From NCBI GenBank assembly GCA_021827255.1, contig JAKAWO010000186.1, positions 1 through 6,230 on the forward strand: 6,230 nt of DNA, given 5' to 3'. Under the pieces are notes generated by a model. It searched no databases, had not been told where the DNA came from, and worked only from the letters and a program-made list of their open reading frames with translations. The stretch is from Acidobacteriota bacterium (GTDB lineage: Bacteria; Acidobacteriota; Terriglobia; UBA7540). The translations under genes were made by a program, and so were the position numbers. Below are positions 1 to 6,065 of the stretch, piece by piece; positions within the stretch are counted from its first letter, which is position 1, and each line of letters starts with the position of its first letter.

Positions 1-1979
1 CGCTGAACGATTTTCACTTCGGGTACATGCGCCGCATCGGCGACCGGGCAACTTACGGCCAAGGTTTCACCTCGCCATCGGATTTCGGAATCAGCGGCAT
101 TCCAAACTGCTTAGCGAGCGTTCCCAACACCGCGAATGGGAGCAAGTGTGGAACGCCGGGCGTGGCCATTACGGGTTACACTGGACTGGCGACCGGTGAG
201 ACGCTGTACGAGCCGGCTTCCACGCTGGAGTTCACGGACACGGTGACAAAGATTGTCGGGCGTCACACCCTGAAAATCGGGGCGGAATTCCGCCATTACT
301 CGATCAATAATTACCAGCCCAACGGCGTCGTGGGCAGCTTTAGCTTCTTGGGGGCGGAGACCGGAAACGCTTTCGCCGACTTCCTGCTGGGCACCCTCGG
401 CGGCAACAGCTCGGTACAGGTTCAAAACGCCATGGTGGAGTCGCGGGCTTGGTCCGGAGCCTATTTCATGCAGGATGACTTCAAGTTTACCCCCAAGCTG
501 ACGCTCAATCTAGGTCTTCGTTGGCAATGGGATAATTCGTTCCACGAGCTTCACCACGGAGATGCCTTCTTCAATCCCTATACGGCTAAGTGGGAGCAGT
601 TCGGGGTCAACGCTCCCGACAATACCTTCAACAATTGGGATTACGAGATCGGGCCACGGGTGGGGTTTGCCTGGAATCCAGTCGGGGGACTTGTGATGCG
701 CGCGGGCTACGGAATCATGTACGCGGGCTATGCCGGGCATGGGCGGGCCGGAGACGGGCAGCCGGGACCGAACCTATTGGCCACGACGCCGATCAATGCG
801 GGCACGAACTGGTCGAATTTGCCGCCCATCACGAGCCCTAGTCCTTCAGCGATTACGGCTCCGATTCCCGTGAACGGTAACGTGTCGTTCTCTTCTTGGG
901 CGCCCCGCAGCCAGACGCCAACCTACACCCAACTCTGGAACTTCGCGCTGGAAAAGCAGATCGGCTCGAGCAGCGTGGCCCAGTTAGCTTATGTGGGCAG
1001 CCACGGCACTCACCTTCCCGTCAATTACGCCTATAACATCTGCCAGCAAACCCCCTTGAGCGCGGCGGATCTTGGATACAACGCCACCACCAGCCCATAT
1101 TGTCCAAACGCTCCGGCCGAGGTGCTGGCGGCGGGAGGCAACCTCTACGACCTGGTGGTCAACCCCGGCTGGTGGGGACTTTCCAGTTCGGTTTATCACT
1201 CTCTCCAAGCAAGCTTTAACCACCGCTTTTCGCACGGCTTCTCGCTGGTCAGTAATTTTACCTGGAGCAAGCTCATTGACGATTCGTCGTCCGACTGGGG
1301 CGGATTTTGGTCGCTGGATGTGCTGGGCCAGGACTTCTACAATCGCCGGGCGGAGCGGTCGGTCAGCGCGGGCGATCTCCCGCTCCGTTTCACGATCGCT
1401 CCGATTATTGATCTGCCGTTCGGTCCTGGAAGGAAGTGGGCGCGCAGTGGTCCAGCCAGTGAAGTGGTCGGCGGATGGCGCGTCACCGGTATCTATACGG
1501 TCAGCGACGGCTATCCTTTCGGCATCACGGATAATTCGTATGGCTACTGCAACGCCGCTCATCTGCTCGAAGACCGGCCGGATATGATTGGTAATCCGTT
1601 GCCCAGCGGTTTTCAGCAGACCATTCAACACTGGTTCAATACGGCCGCCTTTGATTTCTCGGGAACCTGTCCGGCGGCCGGGCTAGTGGACCTGACGGGG
1701 CCCGGCGATCCGAAAAAGGCGTTCGGAAACGCTCCGCGTTACTTCTCCAACATTCGCGTCCCCGGCGTGGACGATATTGATTTCTCCCTGCAAAAGGATT
1801 TCAGGATTCCAGTGGGCGAGTCCACGCGGCTTAAGTTTGAGGCAGATTTTTACAACGCCCTGAATCATCCGCAATTCGGCTCGCCGGTTTCCGACCCGAC
1901 GCAGCCGACTTTCGGAACGATTAACTATACATCCATCAACAACCGGTCAATCCAACTGGGATTGCACCTGTATTTCTGA
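1..1979 (+). CDS. TonB-dependent outer-membrane receptor, Oar-like (5' end outside window)
   Basis: Outer-membrane beta-barrel receptor that probably takes up an oligosaccharide or other large ligand using TonB energy. The frame is open to the left edge (first full codon at base 3), so the Met at base 27 is internal and about 658 residues of the C-terminal part are visible. Family members usually have roughly 1000-1200 residues, so the signal peptide, carboxypeptidase-regulatory-like domain and plug would lie upstream. Barrel landmarks typical of acidobacterial receptors are FADFLLG (bases 372-392), YFMQDDFKFTPKLTLNLGLR (from base 462), a GPRVGFAWNP strand near base 650, FNHRFSHGFSLVSNFTWSK (from base 1215), and FEADFYNALNHPQFG (from base 1836). 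The protein ends in Phe (LGLHLYF), the normal outer-membrane barrel signature. Two exported glycosidase-like genes follow, which suggests a carbohydrate ligand; the actual substrate cannot be read from the sequence. Confidence 0.9.
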   Translation, partial: LNDFHFGYMRRIGDRATYGQGFTSPSDFGISGIPNCLASVPNTANGSKCGTPGVAITGYTGLATGETLYEPASTLEFTDTVTKIVGRHTLKIGAEFRHYSINNYQPNGVVGSFSFLGAETGNAFADFLLGTLGGNSSVQVQNAMVESRAWSGAYFMQDDFKFTPKLTLNLGLRWQWDNSFHELHHGDAFFNPYTAKWEQFGVNAPDNTFNNWDYEIGPRVGFAWNPVGGLVMRAGYGIMYAGYAGHGRAGDGQPGPNLLATTPINAGTNWSNLPPITSPSPSAITAPIPVNGNVSFSSWAPRSQTPTYTQLWNFALEKQIGSSSVAQLAYVGSHGTHLPVNYAYNICQQTPLSAADLGYNATTSPYCPNAPAEVLAAGGNLYDLVVNPGWWGLSSSVYHSLQASFNHRFSHGFSLVSNFTWSKLIDDSSSDWGGFWSLDVLGQDFYNRRAERSVSAGDLPLRFTIAPIIDLPFGPGRKWARSGPASEVVGGWRVTGIYTVSDGYPFGITDNSYGYCNAAHLLEDRPDMIGNPLPSGFQQTIQHWFNTAAFDFSGTCPAAGLVDLTGPGDPKKAFGNAPRYFSNIRVPGVDDIDFSLQKDFRIPVGESTRLKFEADFYNALNHPQFGSPVSDPTQPTFGTINYTSINNRSIQLGLHLYF

Positions 1980-1983
1980 ATTG

Positions 1984-2016
1984 CGGGCGACGGCAGGCCC
2001 TCCGTTGTCTCGCCCG
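1984..2016 (+). other. Intergenic stem-loop just upstream of the hydrolase ribosome binding site
   Basis: The 52-nt gap between receptor and hydrolase contains perfect 7-base arms CGGGCGA (1984-1990) and TCGCCCG (2010-2016) around a 19-nt loop. An alternative 9-pair stem with three G-U pairs (1985-1993 with 2002-2010, loop CAGGCCCT) uses part of the same bases. There is no following T-run, so it is not a classical terminator. The 3' arm touches the first G of the Shine-Dalgarno sequence. It may modulate downstream translation or mRNA processing, or may be chance in GC-rich sequence. Confidence 0.3.
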
Positions 2017-2024
2017 AGGAGGTG
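2016..2024 (+). promoter_or_regulatory. Strong Shine-Dalgarno deciding the start of the hydrolase gene
   Basis: GAGGAGGTG lies 7 nt before the ATG at 2032. It rules out the longer in-frame TTG reading at 1981, because the 17 extra codons would cover the SD and push the signal peptide inward. Confidence 0.85.
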
Positions 2025-2031
2025 TTTCATC

Positions 2032-3477
2032 ATGAAAGCTCATCCCAGGGCTCGTCGGCTGTACGCTGTTATGACAGGTTTGGCGCTGGCCGCGACGGTG
2101 GCGATGGTTTCCGTGACACAAGCCAGCGGCCCCGCCACAGCTACAATTACCGTCTCCGGCGCGCCGGAGGGTCAGAGCGAGTGTCACATCGGCGCGAACG
2201 AAGGCGACCAATACTTCAACATCAACGACCTCACCGACCTCGGCATCAACACTTACCGCATGTACGGCGGCATGTCCCGCTGGGAGTGGCAGGACGACAG
2301 TTCCACCTTCGGTTCTCCGACCATCGCTCAGATTGAAGCAAATCCCGACGTCATCAACTGGCCCTGGTGGGACGCCGCCATGAACGCCACCGCCCCAACC
2401 CAGAACGGCAGCGATTACTGGTGGACAGGCGACTCGAACGTGTGGAAAGGCAGCGCCGCAACGATTTTCGGCACTCTGCAAGCGCATAATATCCGCCCCG
2501 TCGTGGTGTTGCGGAACGTGGATAACAACGACAATCCGTCTTGGGCCTATACCCAACTCGATCCGCCCAACACCACCGCCGGGCAGAACGAATGGTGGGA
2601 ACACGTCTTTGCCACGGTCTATTGGCTGAACGTCCGGAACAACTACAACGTCAACGATTGGGAAGTCCACAACAAGCCAAACAACGATGGCCAGGGGTGG
2701 GAAGGCACCGAAGCCGATTATTTCAATTTCGTTCAACTGACCAAGAGCGCGATTGATTACGTCTATCAAACCTACCTGCCGGGCCGGACCTATCATGTTT
2801 ACGCTCCCGTGACCACCGGCGGCAGCAGCTGGCCGAACGACGCGCTTCTGCAAGTCGGGTCGTATTTCGATAGCATGGATGTCCACAACTATAGCGGCAA
2901 CATTGACGGCTGCGACGAGACGGTCCACGGCTACATGAACGCCGACGGTTACCCCAACGATCCGCTGTGGCTGGCCGAATGGTCCACTTACCGGGGCCAA
3001 TACACATCGGTCAGCTTCGACGTGTCGAACGTTATCGGAAACCTCATGAATGGCTCGGCGCCGGGCGACAACTACGTTTACGGGAGCGAAATCTTTTCGC
3101 TCTACGACTGCGGAACGTACACCTCCGGCCTGATCGGGCCAGGGGACGTGCCGCGCGCCGGATACTACGCGTTTCGGCTGGCGATCCGCGCCCTCCAAGG
3201 CTGCCGGCCCACCTATCTCAGCGCCTCCAACAATTCGAATATCCAGGCCCTCACCACGAAAGATTCTTCGGGCCATGTTTACGTCCTGATGATCGACACC
3301 GGCCACACGGCGATCACCACCACGATTAACCTCTCGTCCCTGCTGTCGAGCGGCGCGGGCACCATGTGGGTGTTCGATTCAAGCCATAACGACGTAGTGG
3401 TTGGCAGCCCGGTGTTATCGGGCGGGAGCGTGACGGTTTCGCTGGGCCCCGTTTCCGGCGATTTAATCGAATTTTGA
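2032..3477 (+). CDS. Secreted clan GH-A glycoside hydrolase-like protein with Lys at the acid/base position
   Basis: A 481-residue exported protein, probably a glycosidase or carbohydrate-binding relative. The start at 2032 gives a clear signal peptide: basic n-region (KAHPRARR), hydrophobic core at about residues 11-28, likely cleavage after TQA31. A TIM-barrel-like region follows to about residue 390, then a beta-rich C-terminal part (about 395-481) like the beta-sandwich of GH30, GH39 or GH51 enzymes. Clan GH-A landmarks are DWEVHNKPN (residues 209-217, strand beta-4), MDVHNY (282-287, about beta-6), and WLAEWS (313-318) with Glu316 as candidate nucleophile on beta-7. The acid/base residue, normally Glu in NEP, is Lys215 (AAG at 2674). 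Four Cys (51, 294, 360, 391) could form disulfides in the periplasm. I cannot assign a GH family with certainty; GH39-like is a guess. It follows the receptor by 52 nt and may be co-transcribed. With Lys215 genuine it may be non-catalytic or mechanistically altered. Confidence 0.8.
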   Translation: MKAHPRARRLYAVMTGLALAATVAMVSVTQASGPATATITVSGAPEGQSECHIGANEGDQYFNINDLTDLGINTYRMYGGMSRWEWQDDSSTFGSPTIAQIEANPDVINWPWWDAAMNATAPTQNGSDYWWTGDSNVWKGSAATIFGTLQAHNIRPVVVLRNVDNNDNPSWAYTQLDPPNTTAGQNEWWEHVFATVYWLNVRNNYNVNDWEVHNKPNNDGQGWEGTEADYFNFVQLTKSAIDYVYQTYLPGRTYHVYAPVTTGGSSWPNDALLQVGSYFDSMDVHNYSGNIDGCDETVHGYMNADGYPNDPLWLAEWSTYRGQYTSVSFDVSNVIGNLMNGSAPGDNYVYGSEIFSLYDCGTYTSGLIGPGDVPRAGYYAFRLAIRALQGCRPTYLSASNNSNIQALTTKDSSGHVYVLMIDTGHTAITTTINLSSLLSSGAGTMWVFDSSHNDVVVGSPVLSGGSVTVSLGPVSGDLIEF

Positions 3478-3485
3478 ATTCTCGC

Positions 3486-3503
3486 CGGGGCGACGCGGGG
3501 CGA
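3486..3503 (+). repeat. Short direct repeat CGGGGCGA, 10-bp period
   Basis: CGGGGCGA occurs at 3486-3493 and again at 3496-3503, one helical turn apart, immediately after the hydrolase stop codon. The same stretch allows a weak 6-pair hairpin (CTCGCC 3481-3486 with GGCGAG 3499-3504, 12-nt loop) followed by TTAAAA rather than a T-run. It could be a weak terminator-like or binding element, but GC bias may explain it. Confidence 0.25.
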
Positions 3504-3599
3504 GTTAAAATCGAGTCGTACTTTCAAGGCCCGGGTGTTGCCTCGCGCACGGCAACTCAAGCGGCCGCCCGCGCTCGGCAAAGATCTTGTCTGAAGTAT

Positions 3600-3606
3600 G
3601 GAGGTG
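3600..3606 (+). promoter_or_regulatory. Shine-Dalgarno supporting a TTG start at 3613
   Basis: GGAGGTG is followed after 6 nt by an in-frame TTG at 3613. The in-frame ATG at 3598 overlaps this element and has no good SD of its own (CTTGTCTGAAGT upstream). The previous gene uses the same GGAGGTGTT core before its ATG, which favours this as the real initiation region. Confidence 0.6.
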
Positions 3607-3612
3607 TTCCCC

Positions 3613-5283
3613 TTGTCGGCATCACGCGGAGCCAGCGTCCCACGCTCGATCTTCCACTTGGGTCTTCTGACTCTCGCGTTCGCGTTGTCGGCACTTTGCG
3701 CCGTGGGAGCCTCCCGGGGCGCCGCGGCCAGGCCCTCCGAGCGGGCATGGCAGGTTCCGACGAGCGCGAACACGATGCCCCACTTTCAAGTTGCGAACGG
3801 CCGGCCAAGGCTGTTTGTGGATGGCTGGCCCTTCACGGCGCTCGGCTCAGAGATTCCCTGGTGGGGCCTCGTTTACGGGCATTACGACTCGGACTTGAAA
3901 GCCTATGACCGTTTGTACCCTGCCGCCGAGGCCCTGGGGCTCAACGTGCTCAAGGTGCCGGTGAAGTGGTCCATGGTCGAACCCGAAAAGGGGGTTTATG
4001 ATTTCTCCTACGTGGATCACGTCCGGCTCATGGCGCAGAAATACCACCTGAAGCTTATCCTCGACTGGTTCGGACATTATGCCAGCGGCTCCGGAACGAT
4101 TTATGAGAATCTCACCGGGGAAATGTATGCCCCGTATTATATAATCAGCGACGCCAAGACTTACCCGCGCGCCGTGGACGCGGACGGTGTGCCGCACCCC
4201 AACACGGTTTCCTACAATTACCCGGCGGTGATCCGAGCCGAGGAGTCGGCCTTTCGCGCCTTTCTCGGGCACATTCGGCAAATTGACTCCCAAACCCACA
4301 CGATCATCATGATCCAGGTTGAAAATGAAATTGCCGTATTTGGCGCCGACCGCCGCAACCGGAAACTCTGGCGCGACCACTCGCCGGCCTCCACCCGCCT
4401 TTTCCGTGAGAAAGGTTTTACCGACGACTTGAAATACAGCGCCTGGGACTTAAGCAACAACTGGATCCGTCCGCTCACCGACGCAGGCGCGGCGGTTTAC
4501 CCGTTGCCCTTCTTTCTCAATTACGTGGGTGGCCAGCTCGAAAACGGAATTGTGTGCGGGGCCCCCGGCGAGGACGTGGCAACCTATTTGAAGAATTGTC
4601 CGCGCATCACGTTTATCGGTCTCAACATGTATGTCCCAGGCGATAGTACCGCTGATTACCTCCGCCACCGTCTGGACGATTACCGGGTGGGCCGCAACCT
4701 GCCCGCGATCACGGAAACCAACAGCGGCGCCGACCCCGTGGCTCCTCGCTTGGCGTACATCGCGGTGGGCGCGTTCGGAGCGCCGCTCTTTGCGCCTTGG
4801 GCGTTGAATGTTTCCTATCCGCCGGCCTTCCAACCCTACGTTCTTCGGAACGGCAAGCTGGCCAATGGCGCTTTGGCCTTGCGCGATGCTTACACTTCCT
4901 TGCAGAGGGCGCTGCCTCAGATTTCTTATTACGATGATACCCCTGCGCTGCGAGTCTTTCTGGCGGACGTGCCCGGAAAAAGGTTTTCCGAGGCCAAGGA
5001 CGTGAACGGCTTTTCGGTGAACGTGTCCGGACAAGATAACGGGCAGGCTATGGTGATCCATCCTTCCGGCCACAATTTCCTGATAGTCGGCTACCGCTGC
5101 GAAGTCACCCTTCGCTCCTCCGCCTTCCGATGGCCCGCCCTGCAAGGCCTTCGAGTCGAAAGCGGCTCATTTGACGGCAACGATTGGAAGCCGCACGGAG
5201 CGCCTTCCTACAGCATTTCCCAAAGCCGCCGGGTTCTCCAAATTGACCTTGACCACCCGCAGGCGATCCGCGTCTCATGGTGA
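3613..5283 (+). CDS. Secreted GH35/GH42-like beta-galactosidase family protein with DUF5597-like C-terminal part
   Basis: Exported retaining glycosidase, probably removing terminal beta-galactosyl or related sugars from oligosaccharides; exact specificity is not visible. From the TTG start it has 556 residues (561 from the ATG at 3598; numbering below is from the ATG, subtract 5 for TTG). A signal peptide has Arg16, a hydrophobic core at about 18-37 and likely cleavage after VGA38. The barrel starts at FVDGWPF and contains VPVKWSMVEPEKGVYDFSYV, as in GH35/GH42 proteins. MIQVENEIAVFGADR holds the acid/base Glu244 (codon 4327) in the ENE motif. LPAITETNSGAD holds the candidate nucleophile Glu373 (codon 4714). 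Both catalytic positions are intact, unlike the upstream gene. The last about 110 residues (NGQAMVIHPSGHNFLIVGY, then SGSFDGNDWKP) resemble DUF5597. The gap from the preceding gene is about 135 nt with no convincing promoter, so one operon with the receptor is plausible. Length fits the GH35-DUF5597 architecture. Confidence 0.87.
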   Translation: MSASRGASVPRSIFHLGLLTLAFALSALCAVGASRGAAARPSERAWQVPTSANTMPHFQVANGRPRLFVDGWPFTALGSEIPWWGLVYGHYDSDLKAYDRLYPAAEALGLNVLKVPVKWSMVEPEKGVYDFSYVDHVRLMAQKYHLKLILDWFGHYASGSGTIYENLTGEMYAPYYIISDAKTYPRAVDADGVPHPNTVSYNYPAVIRAEESAFRAFLGHIRQIDSQTHTIIMIQVENEIAVFGADRRNRKLWRDHSPASTRLFREKGFTDDLKYSAWDLSNNWIRPLTDAGAAVYPLPFFLNYVGGQLENGIVCGAPGEDVATYLKNCPRITFIGLNMYVPGDSTADYLRHRLDDYRVGRNLPAITETNSGADPVAPRLAYIAVGAFGAPLFAPWALNVSYPPAFQPYVLRNGKLANGALALRDAYTSLQRALPQISYYDDTPALRVFLADVPGKRFSEAKDVNGFSVNVSGQDNGQAMVIHPSGHNFLIVGYRCEVTLRSSAFRWPALQGLRVESGSFDGNDWKPHGAPSYSISQSRRVLQIDLDHPQAIRVSW

Positions 5284-5655
5284 GGCGAGACGCTCAAGTC
5301 AAGTCCGATCCGGGAAAACGGCGAGAGAGAAGCTGGTTCTACTTCCCCTTAATTCGGCGGTTGTCCATGCGCGCCGATGGGTTCAAGCTGACGGGGAATT
5401 TTGGCGGCTGCATTGTTCTTGGCAGCTCCAGCGGGCTGCCTTTGCGCCCAACCTACAGCCCACCCAGCATGTGTCTCAAAAGATTTTGTGTTCTCAGTAT
5501 AGGCCTGCCGGGGCCGCTCGCCGCACGAGACGCGGGCGATTGATAATCGCCAATTGCGCGGAGCGCTCGCGCGGCCACGGCCAGGGGAGAGGGGACGGGG
5601 CTGGTCCGTAACACGGCCGCGGAAACGGGCCGGCGGGCTGAATCAATAACTTGCG
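5284..5655. other. Non-coding gap between sugar locus and arsenic operon
   Basis: About 370 bases with no gene I can support. Open frames here (for example + strand 5277-5543) lack an SD, overlap the end of the glycosidase gene and show no recognisable protein pattern. The left half (5284-5510) shows nothing I can name. The right half (5511-5640) is GC-rich with several stem-loops, listed separately. No tRNA, IS end or CRISPR pattern is seen. Confidence 0.6.
5518..5572. other. Cluster of GC-rich stem-loops, possible transcription boundary
   Basis: Three potential hairpins lie in series. The first is TCGCCGC (5518-5524) with GCGGGCGA (5532-5539), with one bulged G. The second is a perfect 7-pair stem GGCGATT (5535-5541) / AATCGCC (5545-5551) with loop GAT, competing with the first for 5535-5539. 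The third is GCGCG (5556-5560) / CGCGC (5568-5572). None is followed by a T-run on either strand, so a Rho-independent terminator is not proven. Position after the last sugar gene and before the arsR promoter fits a transcription end, mRNA-stabilising structure or a REP-like element. Confidence 0.35.
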
Positions 5656-5678
5656 CGATTCTATATTTCTGGTAGAAT
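5651..5678 (+). promoter_or_regulatory. arsR promoter with -10 box next to the start codon
   Basis: TAGAAT (5673-5678) matches the TATAAT -10 consensus at five of six positions, with a weaker TTGCGC -35 candidate at 5651-5656 and a 16-bp spacer. The expected transcription start, about 7 nt after the -10 box, falls on the A of the arsR ATG at 5685, which suggests a leaderless mRNA. An alternative -10, TATATT at 5662-5667, would give a leader of about 11 nt without a good SD. Confidence 0.5.
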
Positions 5679-5686
5679 CGAAATAT
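5656..5686. promoter_or_regulatory. Candidate ArsR operator: two interleaved perfect inverted repeats
   Basis: The first repeat is CGATTCTA (5656-5663) / TAGAATCG (5673-5680), 8-base arms with a 9-nt spacer. The second is ATATTTC (5663-5669) / GAAATAT (5680-5686), 7-base arms with a 10-nt spacer. Together they cover the -10 box and reach into the ATG. ArsR-family repressors bind as dimers to AT-rich inverted repeats over their own promoters, so autoregulation by promoter occlusion is the natural reading. Which pair of arms is bound cannot be told from sequence. Confidence 0.6.
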
Positions 5687-6065
5687 GCACCGCCGCAAAA
5701 GCCCCGGCCCGATCCTTCGCTATGCGGACATGTTCGCGGCCATGGGGGCTGAGTCGCGGCTGCGCATCATGCGGCTTTTGCTGACGGCGCACCCCCAGGG
5801 ACTGGCAGCGGGAGAAATCCAGGAAGGACTCGGGATTGCAGCTTCTACCCTGTCACACCATCTCGACAAGCTCAAGAGCGTGGGGCTGATTTCGGCGCGG
5901 CGCGAAGGCACTTTCCTTTGGTACACCGCCGACACGGGCTCGTTGCAAGAGCTGATGAGTTTTCTCTACGCGGAGTGTTGTACGCGAAGTAAAGCGATCG
6001 AGCCTGGCGAGTGCGTTCTGATCGGCCAGGCGCTGACCCAAACGCGCGGAAAGGGGAAGCGATGA
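5685..6065 (+). CDS. arsR: ArsR-family winged-helix repressor, arsenite-type sensor
   Basis: A 126-residue cytoplasmic dimeric repressor, expected to bind its own promoter and release it on binding trivalent arsenic. The fold begins at about residue 13 (YADMFAAMGAESRLRIMRLL), a standard ArsR first-helix pattern. The recognition helix is GIAASTLSHHLDKLKSVGLI (50-69), followed by the wing ARREGTFLWYTA (71-82). The E. coli-type ELCVCDL sensor motif is absent, with AAGEIQEGL at that place. Instead Cys98-Cys99 and Cys110 lie in the C-terminal helix (AECCTRS...GEC), resembling the C-terminal three-Cys arsenite site known from Acidithiobacillus ferrooxidans ArsR. The start at 5685 has no SD and may be leaderless; Met16 and Met20 are possible but less likely alternatives. 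The stop TGA overlaps the next start in ATGA, so translation of arsM is probably coupled to it. Arsenic specificity is supported mainly by the Cys motif and the arsM neighbour. Confidence 0.9.
   Translation: MHRRKSPGPILRYADMFAAMGAESRLRIMRLLLTAHPQGLAAGEIQEGLGIAASTLSHHLDKLKSVGLISARREGTFLWYTADTGSLQELMSFLYAECCTRSKAIEPGECVLIGQALTQTRGKGKR

Noticed and set aside
984..1631. 215-residue minus-strand frame and a 171-residue plus-strand frame (1072-1587) inside the receptor gene
   Set aside because: Both are out of frame with a well-supported barrel protein and show no family signature; they arise from codon bias.
27..1979. Complete receptor gene starting at ATG 27
   Set aside because: The frame continues open to the window edge and the length is well short of the family, so the ATG is internal.
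1936..3306. 456-residue open frame on the minus strand opposite the first hydrolase gene
   Set aside because: It is antisense to a gene with clear SD, signal peptide and motifs. Its translation is a Val/Arg/Gly/Ala-rich mixture without recognisable domain patterns, typical of a GC-rich shadow frame.
3481..3504. Rho-independent terminator after the first hydrolase gene
   Set aside because: Only a 6-pair stem with a 12-nt loop and no T-run; insufficient for a terminator call.
3683..3705. Lipoprotein signal at Cys34 of the second hydrolase (SALC)
   Set aside because: The residue before Cys is Leu, which does not fit a lipobox; cleavage after VGA by signal peptidase I fits better.
4450..5145. 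231-residue minus-strand frame opposite the second hydrolase
   Set aside because: Antisense to conserved catalytic regions, with no SD or domain pattern.
5277..5543. 88-residue small gene overlapping the end of the second hydrolase gene
   Set aside because: Start codon lies in the hydrolase coding end without an SD, and the sequence shows no signal peptide, helix or known motif.
5453..5698. 81-residue minus-strand gene divergent from arsR
   Set aside because: Its start would lie within arsR and it would run through the arsR promoter and the GC hairpins; composition is Arg/Ala/Pro-rich and not convincing.
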